DNA of 64,000 nucleotides from Phaffia rhodozyma (lineage: Eukaryota > Basidiomycota > Tremellomycetes > Cystofilobasidiales > Mrakiaceae), in the NCBI GenBank assembly GCA_014706385.1, contig JACGZH010000011.1, positions 558,001 to 622,000 of the forward strand. Reading direction: 5' to 3'. Positions 10,371 through 21,156 of the stretch are shown here, one piece after another (position 1 is the first letter of the stretch; each line of letters opens with the position of its first letter). The position numbers and the translations under genes are program-made. The notes under the pieces were generated by a model. That model saw only the letters and a program-made list of their open reading frames with translations. It searched no databases and was not told the origin of the DNA.

Positions 10371-11266
10371 ATGGCGTTCTGGCGAAAACCTAGGTTTGTG
10401 ATCACATTGTTGTAAGTTCTCATGTTTGCCTCTTTTGTCTCTTACTATGAGTGTAGCTGCTGGTTCTTGGTGGCGCTCTCAGTTCACAAGAAACGTCTCG
10501 ACTTTAACATGACTGTCTTTCTTATGCCAACTCTTGCGGCTTTGGGATACGAAAACAAAACAATCGAAAACACAAAAAAAAAAAAGCCACAATCCGAATG
10601 CACCAATTTCGTACGAGGCGTTGATCATGCTTCGAAAATCTCAATTGTACAACAAGGTGGACAACCCATATCCTGTGGGTGAGTAAGAAAGTGGCACGAC
10701 TAGCGTGTCACTCGAGTTCTTTTGCACCAAAATTCTCAGAAGCTCTACGTCGATTTTAAAGACCATTCTATCTTGATCTTGACAGACTTTGATCTCGATG
10801 TGATCGAGCCACCGATGGGTATGACAGAAACCCAGAGACGCAGCATCATCAACGCTCTCGAGATCAAGGAGCGTAACCGAATCAAGAAGGAAAGAGAGAG
10901 ATCGTTGGCTGAGCGTGGAGGAAAGGTGGCAGATGAAGTCAAGAAGAACAAAGTCGACTGGAGGTGAGTGTTCTCTCTGTCGACGGATTCTCCTTGTAAA
11001 CCAACCCACGGCCAACTCATATATGTCTCATGGTCTCTGCTCGTCTTAGCGAGCCTTTGGAAAAAGTATCCATCCCATCTTTCCGCCCGCCTCTAGTCGT
11101 ATCGTGGCATACGAATGAGGTTGCATCTGGTTCCATGGACGACGTCAAAGAGATCCTGGAGAGCATCCGCAAGGATCAGTACTCTGGCAAAGATATGCAG
11201 AAGGAGCCTGGGTTGATCCAGGATCTGACGAGACGAGCAAAGGCCTTATGGAGATACTATGTGTAG
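10371..11266 (+). CDS. Unrecognised 169-residue basic protein
   Basis: I do not recognise this family. My model has four exons, 10371-10393, 10587-10678, 10786-10963 and 11050-11266, summing to 510 nt (169 residues plus TAG). The start is MAFWRKPSHNPNAPISYEAL, followed by RKSQLYNKVDNPYPVDFDLD, a charged helix (EIKERNRIKKERERSLAERG), and a C-terminal part with SIPSFRPPLVVSWHTNEVAS and a final RRAKALWRYYV. There is no membrane segment and no clear targeting signal in this model. Weak points: the first 3' splice site lies directly after a run of 12 A (aaaag|CCAC), and an alternative donor about 18 bases further on would add FVITL. The later joins use good consensus sites. A small mitochondrial or RNA-associated factor is a possible guess only. 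Confidence 0.6.
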
Positions 11267-12307
11267 CTTTTGGATGAATTCAGCATACGAATGTATGTGG
11301 ACGGAACATATGGGAACCAGCATATAGTCTGAGCTGTCTCGATTTTGAATAGAGAGTCAGACTATGATAATCAAGCAAAATGATTAGAGAGAATATGTAA
11401 TAGAACGATCTGGCACGAGTAACAACTGCTATTAGGACGATCATTAGGAAAACTAATAGAAGCAACACTACAGACCACAATAGGAAAAGTGATGGGAAGA
11501 AAAATTACCCTTTCCGCCGTTCCTGCCCTTTTTCCTCTTTTTTTTCTTCCTTCCACCTCTTTCCCCTCCCAACCCCCAGTTCCCCTCTACTCGGACACAT
11601 CCCTCTCCGACATTGAGAATCGATCTCCAGCTCGTCGTATATCAAACAGAAAGTAGCTCCATCCTTTTCTTTGTCGTCTTCGTTCTCTTGTTTGTTCCGT
11701 TCTTTCTGCCTTTTCGACTCTGGAAACGAATCAACCAATCCTTTTTTTTTGCTTTGCTCTTCCGCCCTTGAAAAAAAAAGAAAAAAAAAGAAATCTTTTA
11801 TATTTCTTTTCTAATCACTCCGGCCTCCATCTAGATCTCTTATAAAGGTTCGTTCTGTTGCTATCCGTTCTCTCTGTTTCCAACTACACTTGTTCCTGCC
11901 CACACACCACAGCCTGGTTCCATCGTTCGATCGATCACAGAGGATGGCAGAGGAGAAGAATGATGGCAAAGAGATCTTTTGACATCTTACGCGTTCTCTC
12001 ATTTTTTTTCTCCCTTGTTTTTGCCACCCAACTGGAACTCGCCATTTGACAAACGTTCTCATCCTTGACCTTTTCTTCTGGTCGTCTTTCATTCCCGTTC
12101 CCTCTTCAACAGACATACATCACTCTATTCGATCCTTCAGTCGGGCTACTTTACTGTAACACGACCTCTTGATCTTTTCTTACTTTTCTCCCGAGGAAAA
12201 TTGGAAAATCTGAAAATCTAGATCGCTCTTCCTCTTCGTCAAAACCCTCACCTCACACATCCTCTGTCTGTCTCCCGTTTCAAAAAACCAAACTCGCCAC
12301 TCATCAA
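11267..12307. other. Long 5' region of eIF4G
   Basis: 1041 bases without a supported gene. From about 11510 the + strand becomes pyrimidine-rich with many CTTT/TTCC runs, plus an A-rich interval at about 11770-11795. This is compatible with a promoter and a long 5' leader for the eIF4G gene, perhaps containing an intron. Short open frames here have no recognisable family. Confidence 0.5.
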
Positions 12308-15300
12308 ATGAGCAAAGCACCATCTTCAAACCCTTCATCGTCAGCTCCCCCGCCCGCAATAAAGTCAGCTTGGTCTCGAGGCCCTCCGATCTCCACCACC
12401 TCTTCCACAGCCCAGTCTTCTCCCTCATCCTCCCCTTCTGCCACTCCCAAACCGCAAGCCGCTCCTGTCAATGCCAATTCTCAACAGTCAAATGGCTCGG
12501 CAAACTCTAGGAAAGGAAGTCTCCTCGCATCCGGTCGGCCCATCAGTGAAGGTGTGTCTGTCGGTAGAGGAGTTCAAGCACCATCCGCCGCTGGCGGATC
12601 AGTGTCCGCTTCCAGTGCCGTGAACAAGAAGGGCTCCTCCACTACCAGTTCAGTCGGTATCCCCAGTGCGGGTATCAACTTTGGTTCGATTGACGACTCG
12701 GCCGCCGTTTTGAGTTCTTCTCCGGCCAAACCTCCTGCCACCGGTTCTCATCTGACAAACGGAGCTAGCCTCAAGGCATTCGGTAGCGTCGTCGCTACTG
12801 CTCCTCCGAACGGATCGGCCGTGGCTGCCGCCAGACAGGCTCCTAAACCCGTGGCTGGTGCTGCTCCTGTGTCGACTGCTCCTTCTGCTGCTCCTGCAAA
12901 CACATCTGCTTCTGCTTCCACTGCCACTCCTACTTCAGCCACCACTCCAGCCACCGCTTCCACTCCGGCTCCCGCCTCGACACCCGCCTCTGCCTCCACT
13001 GAGGCTCAGAAGCCCAAGGCCAAGATTGACATCCACAAGCTATTCCAAAACTCGTCTTCCTCCTCAGCAGCCCCTCCCAGCTCGGCACCCACCGCGTCCA
13101 GCCCCGCGCCTCCCTCTATTTCGTCAACAAACTCGTCCTCGGCTGTCAACACCGCTTCCCCATCTTCTGGATCTGCTGATGCCCGACGAGGTTCGTTCGA
13201 GCCCCAGAACCGACCGCCGCTTAACAGCTTGCCTCAGTCATCTGGCTCGTTTTCTTCTTACCATCCCCAGCAGCAGCAGCAGCAGGGTGGACCCAACCAA
13301 AACTCTCACCTCCGACCTCCTCACATCCACCACTCGTCGTCGTCTTCCTCTAGGTCAGGTTCGAATTCGAACCAGCAGATCTCCGGTGGACCGCCTAGCA
13401 TGCAGCAAAACCCATCGTTCCAAGGTGGTAACCGACCGAACAATGGCAGACCTAACGGACCTGGAGCTCCCCCTGGCGATAGCACTTCGCCTCGACCCGG
13501 AAACGCTCAGATTCCTCCTCAACAGAACCAGATGATGGGCTCCTACCCTGGACAGGCCCCGATATACTACGTCAGTTCTTTTTTTGTCGGTTCTAAGATG
13601 CGCTGTTCGTTAGATCGCAAGTAGCTGATACATCCCTTCTTTTTCAAATTCACAGTACCCTCAACACATGTATGGTGGGCCCGAGTACGGAAACTCCTAT
13701 CAGGGTATGCCTCCTCAGTGGCCCGGCTACCACCCCCATCAGCAGCCTCCTATGCCTCACTCTCCTCACGGCGCTGCTAACGCGCCTCTGTCCCCTTCCC
13801 CTAACGCCTCCGGTCTCCCTCCCTCCGGTCCTTCCACTCCTCAGATCCGACAGGCCGCCGTGAACAACAACGGTTCCGGAACCCCAGGCTCGGGACCTAA
13901 CCACCGAGCTCAGAACTCCACCTTCTCTGCTTCGGCCGCCCCGTTCTCTCCTTCTGGTTCCCACATGTCGCCTGTCGGTGGACCGGGAGGACCTCCTGGC
14001 TCGCCCTCCCTTCGAGGAATGGCCCCTGCTTTCGCACCCAGAAAGACTAACCCGGTCAAGTTTGCGTTCGCCGACGGAACGGCCGCTGATATCAAATCCT
14101 TGGTCAAGCCATCTTCATCTTCATCCTCGACCTCTGCTACCGAAGGAAAGCCAGCCGCACCGGCCCCCACGATCTCCAAGTTGCCTGGACCTCCAGTGAC
14201 CGTCAGGTTGGAGACAGAGTCCCAGAGGAACGCCCGGTTGGCTGAGGAAGCTCGGGAGAACAAATTCAAGCAGATGGACGCTCAGGAGGAGAAGGAGAGA
14301 GCCGAGCGAAAGAAGGCCGCCGCCGCCAAGGAGCAGGCTGAGAAGGAGAAGAAGGAGCAAGAGCAGAAGGTTAGTGTGCATCGTTGTACATCTTGTTTCC
14401 TTGTTCCGTCGTTCTGACACCGCGATCTCATCCTCTTCCCCCCCCCTCCCCTTTTGTATCAAACTAGGAGGCCGAGGCCAAGAAGGCTGCTGAGGAAGAG
14501 TCTCTCAAGGCTCAGGCCGCTGAGCAAGAGAAGAAGCAGACTGAGGAGAAGGCAGCCAAGGAGGCTGAAGAGCATAAGGCCGCCGAAGCCAAGGCTGCCG
14601 AAGAGAAGAAGGCTGCCGAAGAGAAGGCCGCAAAAGAGGCCGAGGAGAAGAAGCAGGCCGAAGAAAAGGCTATTGAAGAGAAGGCTGCCGAGGAGAAGAA
14701 GGCTGCTGAAGAGAAGAAGGCCGCCGAAGAGAAGGAGGCCGCTGAGAAGAAGGCTGCCGAGACGAAGGCCGCTGAGGACAAGGTCAGTCGCCTCGCTTTT
14801 TATTTCATCGCGTTCTTGTTCTCTGTCTAACATGTATCATTGTACGTATCATACGTTGTTGTGCCTCTTAGGCCGCTGAGGAGTCCAAGCAGGCTCAGGC
14901 TGCTGAGTCCAAGAGCGAGGAATCCAAGGCTGTCGCGACCTCCGCCTCCTCGAGCTCTGTTCCTCCTCCTTCTGCCGGACTTCCTTCCAAGCCGGTGGAT
15001 GCTTCGACCGAGGAAAAGTCGAAGGCCGAGCCCGTCACTGAGGACGCTTCTGTCGCTCCTCAGGTCGCTGTCGCTCAGTCTCTCAATGCTGCCAAGTTCA
15101 TCAGCGAGCCTAGCTCGATCATTTACCCTGAGGGAGTCAAATCTCCCAACCAGGCTCTCAACGCCACCATCGTCGCCGGTAAGTTCCGATACGATCGAGA
15201 GTTCCTCATCCAGTTCATGGAGATCTGCAAGGAGAAGCCCGAGTCACTCCCGCCTCTCGAGCAGATCGGAATGGAGGCCGCTACCGACCAGGGAAGTCAC

Positions 15301-17750
15301 CGACGATCCTCCCGAGGTCCTGGTGTCCGATCAGGACCTCAGGCCAACTTCCCATCGACCACCAGAGGAGCTCCTTCGTCTGGATTCTCCATGGGTATGG
15401 GTTCATTCGGTGGTGTTCCCAAGACCTCGGCCGACAGGTTTGCCGCGAGCAGCCAGCCTCTCGTTGGTGGAAACTCGTTCCGAGCTCCGATGTCGAGGCA
15501 GCCGAGCACTGGTGGTCCCGGTGGTTTCCCCGGTGGGATGCCTTCTAGCCCTTCGATGAAGGGTGGTCGAGTCCGATCGGAGAGAGGTCGAAACAGAAGC
15601 GACATGCCCAGTTTCCCGTCTGCCCCTGTTATCTCGGCCGTTCCAGAGACTCCTGTTGCTCCTCTTGTCGAGTCTGCTAACCGATGGATCCCTGGATCCA
15701 AGAAGGGTGCTGAGGCGATGACTCCCGATTTGGTCGACCGAAAGGTCAAGGCTCTTCTCAACAAGTTGACGATGGAGAACTTCCCTTCGATTTCTGGTCA
15801 GATCATTGAATGGGCCAACAAGTCTTCTACCGAGACTGACGGCCGAACGCTCCGACAGGTCATCAGGTTGGTGTTCGAGAAGGCCACCGATGAGGCTCAC
15901 TGGTCGAACATGTATGCCCGACTTTGCCGAAAGATGATGGACAACTTGTCTTCCGAGATCTCGGATGAGAAGGTGTTGGACGCAAAGGGCGAGTGCGTGA
16001 TTGGTGGAACGTTGTTCCGAAAGTACCTCCTCAACCGATGTCAGGAGGACTTCGAGCGAGGTTGGGCTGCCAGGGAGAGCACCTCTGCTGCCGCCGCCTC
16101 CAAGGCCGACGACGACAAGGCCATCAAGGATAAGAACGACGAGGCCGAGGCCTCTGCTGCCGCTGCTGCTGAGAACGCCGAGAAGACGGGTACGGCCGCC
16201 TCGGAGAAGCCCAAGGAGGAGGCTGCGTTGATGTCTGACGAGTACTACGCCGCTCAGAAGGCCAAGCGACAGGGTCTTGGTCTCGTCCGACTTATCGGAG
16301 AGCTTTTCAAGTTGGAGATGTTGACCGAGAGAATCATGCACGTCTGCATCAAGCAACTCCTCAACAACGTCGCCAACCCGGAGGAGGAGGATGTGGAGTC
16401 CCTCTGCAGGCTGTTGACCACCGTTGGGTCCCAGCTCGACACCCCCAAGGCGAAGAACGCGATGGACTTGTACTTTGCCCGAATGCAACACATCAGTCAG
16501 AGCAGCTCGACCTCGTCTCGAATGCAGTTCATGTTGCTCGATGTCGGAGAGCTCCGACATCGACACTGGCAGGAGCGAAACGCTACCGAGGGTGTTCAGA
16601 CGCTTGCTCAAATTCGAGAGAAAGCCGCCAAGGATCAGGCGAGGGCTGCTCAGGATTCGTTGGCTCGATCGTCGAGCGGGCCAGGAAACTCTTCCCGAGG
16701 TGGATCTCGACGAGGACAGAACCGAACTGATTTTAACAACCCCCAGCAGGATGGTTGGACCGTTGCCCCACCCAGAAACTTGGGTAAGGTCGGCGATCTT
16801 GGAAACTTTGGAAAGATCGAGAAGCGAGGTGGAGGCGCACCGACGTTCGGCCCGACCGGCTCTGTGTTCAACAAGCGAGGAGGACCCAAGATGGGAGAGA
16901 CCCCGCCATTGTCGAGAAACTCGTCGAGCAGCAACGTCAACATGTTTTCTATGCTTTCTCAGGATTCTTCGATGGACCCTGCTGCCACCACCCCTGGCCC
17001 TGCCGGTTTGCCCCCGAATCCGTTCTTGAGGCGAACCAGCAAGGACGAAGTTGGATCGACTGAGCCCGCTGCTGAGCCCACATCTCAGCGAAAGCGACTG
17101 AACCTCGCCCCCAGGACTGTACCGACCGATGCCGAGCTATCCGCCTCGAAGGAGGACAAGGACGAGGAGACTTCTGCCTCCGCTGCTTCTGTCGAGATGG
17201 ATGAGAAGGCTGCTGCCGAGAAGATCAAGTCCAACATGGACGAGTTCTATCACATCAAGGTTCGTTTTGGTTGTCTCATTTCTTGGTTGTCACAGCTCCA
17301 GTCCATGCTGATCTGTTCCTCTCCTTTGTTTTTCTGTATTTACTCAAACAGGACGTCTCTGAGGCTGTTTTGCAGTTTACCGAGCTGCCCTCGCAACATA
17401 CCAAGACGTTTGTTGAGAAGATTGTGACCTACGCCCTTGACGCCAAGAAGGCCGACCTTGAGTTGACCATCAAGTTGTTCAAGAAGTTGTCTGCCGATTC
17501 AGTGGTCTCGAAGGACACTTTCAAGGCTGGCCTGGAGTCCTCGGCCGAGTTCCTTGATGACTTTGCGGTGGATATTCCCCAGGTGTATTCGTCATTCGCT
17601 CAGTTGCTTGCCGCCATGGCGTTCAACGACGACGATGTCGAGGACGTGGCCAAGAAGATCAACGTAGAGGGAGAACCGATGGTGGCCCCTGCGGATAAGC
17701 TCAAGAAGGAGTTCGCGAAGACAAAGGAGGAGGAGGAGGAGTCTGCCTAA
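12308..17750 (+). CDS. TIF4631: Eukaryotic translation initiation factor 4G (eIF4G) with MIF4G and MA3 domains
   Basis: Cytoplasmic scaffold of eIF4F that joins cap-binding eIF4E, helicase eIF4A, PABP and eIF3. Five exons: 12308-13570, 13656-14369, 14468-14782, 14872-17259, 17352-17750; all phase 0, total 5079 nt, 1692 residues. The N-terminal ~570 residues are Ser/Pro/Ala/Gln-rich disorder. A lysine/glutamate/alanine repeat helix follows (about residues 640-800), interrupted by two introns. The eIF4E-binding motif YDREFLI is at about residue 871. RGG-like basic patches follow. The MIF4G domain starts at VDRKVKALLNKLTMENFPSI (about residue 1050) and contains ANKSSTETDGRTLRQVIRLV and RLCRKMMDNLSSEI. 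The last exon encodes an MA3 domain (DVSEAVLQFTELPSQHTKTF, VVSKDTFKAGLESSAEFLDD), which ascomycete yeast eIF4G lacks. Symbol used by analogy to yeast. Confidence 0.95.
14280..14930 (+). repeat. Lys/Glu/Ala-rich coding repeat in eIF4G
   Basis: Degenerate repeats of the type EEKKAAEEKAA/KEAEEKK run through the end of exon 2, all of exon 3 and the start of exon 4. Codons vary (GAG/GAA, AAG, GCC/GCT), so the repeat is visible in both DNA and protein. The pattern predicts a single long charged alpha helix. Confidence 0.85.
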
Positions 17751-18504
17751 ATAAACAAAAAAGAAGGAGACCTCCTTCGCTTTCTCTTTTTCAATTCACT
17801 TTCTTCTTATCGACCTCTTCTCTGACGCATTGAGCTGCCATGTTTTCTGCCTCCCCTCATTGGGTTGTGTGTTCTGTTTGTTCCACCTCTTTCGTCTTTT
17901 CGCTTCTTTCGTTTGTGTTCTTTTCTCTCTCCATTGTTGATCTGCATCGCTCGCTCCGCCCTATCAAACTGGGACTTTGTCTCCGTATATAAATATACAC
18001 TTTCTTCTTTCTTGGTATTCCTGTTTCCTTCGGTTGTCCTCGTCCAAACAACATGTTTTCATACCCCCTCTTACATTTGTCTCATCACGTACTCTCTCTT
18101 TCTTTTCTATATTCTCTTCCGTTCTCTCTGCTTTCAACATTTATACTTTCTTCTCTCACTCATCGGTCTCGGTCTGAAGCAACATATTTAAAGCTTCTTC
18201 CTCTCGTGCCATGTTTTATGTCTGCATTCTTACTCATGGTCTGCAATAATAATGACAAGTCTCATTCTCTATCGCAAGGCAGACGAAAAGGAAGGAGCTA
18301 GCATTGGAAACCGGAAAGTACTTCAACGGGACAAAGCCAAGGGTGATATCGAGAAGAGCGGGTGGGTAGAACAAACACCTTTTAATCGGTTTTTGTGAAT
18401 CCGCCGGTTTTCGCCTAATCGTTCATCTCCTTCGCCCATCATCATCACCATCATCAGCATCATCATCGTTATCGGCATCACGACTTGTTTACACGACTCA
18501 CAAG
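17751..18504. other. eIF4G 3' flank and promoter of the BSD gene
   Basis: 754 bases, T/C-rich over most of 17770-18240, with a CAT/TCA-rich stretch at 18420-18480 just before the next ATG. No supported coding frame or RNA gene seen. Confidence 0.5.
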
Positions 18505-20624
18505 ATGGATTCATCCGCCCCAGATCTTTCAACAGGATCTAATTCTACATCCATTTCAGATCCCACTCTCGTTACCACAGCTACCGGAATAGACAGCGTA
18601 TCTGACGATGCATCAGCAGCTGTTGAGTCTTCCACCCCTGCTGGCTCTTCTCCTTCTTTAAAGGGAGCCGAGGACGACTCGGCGAGATCAACGAAAGAGA
18701 CCGATCAGTTCTTGAACGAGCCAAGAAAGAAGGAATCGTTTAAGGAAGGATTGGAGAACGAAGTAGGCCAGGTTATGGGTAGTTGGAAGTCTTTCTGGGG
18801 AGGTGTTCAGAAACAGGTTCGAATTCCTTTTTTTCCCTCTGTTCTCTTCATTGTCTTCATGTACATACGCCGATCATTCACAGGGTCCTCCTTGCTTACA
18901 TATGTGACATCACGTTCTACGTTCAAATTCTTCGTTTGATCTTTGTCTTTGGGGGAACGATAGGTTGCACCTACCATCAGTGCTGTTCGAAAGGATCTCA
19001 ACTCTGCGGCGACACAGGCAAGGGCAGAGATGGAACGGCTTCAGTCGGAAGCTCGGGCCCGAAACGATACCGCCGTTGGACCTGATCCCAACGCAGACTT
19101 TGTTTCGTCTGCCATGATGGGCGATATCGGTATGGGTTTCGGTGGCCTTGGTATCAGTGAAGCCGCGGCGGGTTCTACTAAGCCAGATGTGAAAGGAAAG
19201 GGAAGAGAGCTTCCGGATAACTCTATTGCTTCGTCGGTCGATGCGGTTGGTCACCAAGCAAATGTAGCTTTCCAATCGTTGTTTGCAAAACTGCAGTCTT
19301 CCTTGCCGACTACTACGGAGACCAACCCGGATGGCACAACAGTCACTCATACATCGTTACCTTCCTTGGCTTCGTTTCAACAATCTCTTTCCCACACTCT
19401 GTCATCTAACCCGAACTTGAAACTGAATCAGCTCGATCTACCGGCCCTTCGACAGAACTTGACAAATTCGTTTCAAAAGCTTCAGTCTGATCTTCACCTT
19501 GCCGATGCTGAGAAGCTCGCGGAAGATTATCTGAAAAAATCGGAAAACTTGTTACAAGACGCAGGGAAGTTCTTCCAGGAAGCTGTCAAGATCGTCCCAC
19601 CGACGAACGATGGCCAAGCTGGCGTCTCTTGGGATGGATCCGACATGTGGACTATAGCGACTTACGATGGGGGTCATACTCCGGTCTACTCTCAGACCGA
19701 CGATCAGGTTTCCAAACTGACGGGCAAGTCGATTGCCGATGTGCGGGCTAGGAGGCAAGAAGCGCTGCTCAAGGCTTTGAGATCCAACAAGGATCTCCTG
19801 CAGATCGACCCTGCTGGAAGTGAAGAGACTGGGAAGGACATTCGAGAGGCTTGGCTGGCCTGGTTGAAAGATGAAGTTGAGGTAAAAGGTGGTATTGAGG
19901 GGGATTATTGGACAGAGCTGATCTGGAGAGAACTTGGTCCCACTAAAAAAGAAGGCGTAGAGGAACTGAAAGCCACTCGGGATGCGTTGGGTACGTCTGT
20001 TCTTATTCGCGAGTACATTTCAAGAACGAACGTGCTGTCGCTTACACCCTCTCCTTCGACGAACTTTGAAACAGTACCCTCTGTCATGGACAAAGAGGCT
20101 TTCTGGACTCGATACTTCTTCCGAGTGCACCAGGTATGTCATATCAACTGACCCCCACGTAGATACGAACTTTGTTTTGCCATCTGCTTACCTCTTCCGC
20201 TTTATAATTATGTGTTTAGATCGAAGTTGAAGCCGAGCGCCGAAAGACTGTTCTTGAGACCGCTGTTACCCCTGCCGAAGACGAAGCGTTCTCCTGGGAC
20301 GACGAGGAAGTCACAACCGGCACTGCCCCCACCACCATTTCCACTGGTTCCGATACCACTCTTGTTCCTGCCCCTGAACTCACGAACTCTTCCACGCCCG
20401 GACCTTCGACCCCTTCCATCATTACACAAGCTTCCGTCCCTGAAACGGTCGAACAAAGGAAGGAGGAAGCAACGCCCAGTACGACGAACACGTCACCTAG
20501 AATCTCAGAGGAGAGTTACGATATCGTCAGTCAGCCGAGCGGGAATGTGAGAGCACCAACATCTCCTGCTTCAACTGCTGCTGAGCGGAAGGAGGACGAC
20601 AGCGAGGATAGTGATTGGGAGTAA
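18505..20624 (+). CDS. BSD-domain protein (Dos2/BSD-containing family)
   Basis: Cytoplasmic or nuclear adaptor of unknown biochemical role; yeast Dos2 is the nearest named relative I recognise. Three exons: 18505-18816, 18964-20133, 20220-20624, total 1887 nt, 628 residues plus TAA, all joins phase 0. The N-terminus is Ser/Thr-rich and acidic, followed by an amphipathic stretch MGSWKSFWGGVQKQVAPTIS of the kind found in this family. The BSD domain covers about residues 440-500 and ends with the diagnostic PSVMDKEAFWTRYFFRVHQ. The C-terminal 130 residues are acidic and Ser/Thr/Pro-rich, ending DDSEDSDWE, also typical of BSD proteins. The domain call is firm; exact orthology is not. Confidence 0.85.
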
Positions 20625-21156
20625 GACGATAAGTCTCAGCCTTCTATCTTTCCTCCGCCGTGTTCAAGTATTCTTTTTATCTTCTACTGGGAATTTGTTC
20701 CCTCTTCCAACAACTTCTTGCGCCAACTCCTCCCCTGTATTGTCCCGTCGTATGTTCTCTTCGTCTCTTTACCATGTCCTTCAATGTCTACATACAATTC
20801 ATCTTCAAGTTTCATCCAATTTTTCCTCTGGCGTTCAACTCCTTCGATTCTCTTCCCTTTTTATCATACCGTTCGAAGCTAGTTTTCAGAACTAGTTTTC
20901 TTTTTCAGCTAAATTTTATAAGTGAATATTGTTTGCAGATGGATTTCCTTCTCTTTTACTTCTTTTTATGATGATGAATTGTTCATTCTTCAATGATCAA
21001 TCTTTCTTTACACTATCCTCGGACAAAGATATGAGGGGTTGCATCTCATATGAACCGAAAGGCTCAAGACGTAGATATCTAAAAGATGGAAAAGCATTCA
21101 TCGGCGCGATTCGAATGAGACAACGAGTGAGACATAGATATAGATGATGATTGCGA
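20625..21156. other. Convergent 3' flanks of the BSD gene and Dicer
   Basis: 532 bases between facing stop codons, T-rich on the + strand up to about 20990. The open frames seen here have no family resemblance. No RNA gene identified. Confidence 0.5.

Noticed and set aside
12858..13535. Long alternate-frame open frame (225 codons) inside eIF4G
   Set aside because: It is a +1-frame shadow of the low-complexity eIF4G N-terminus, rich in Leu/Arg/Pro because of the codon pattern, with no domain.
15403..16611. 402-codon reverse open frame antisense to eIF4G
   Set aside because: Antisense shadow over strongly conserved MIF4G coding sequence. It has no family features of its own.
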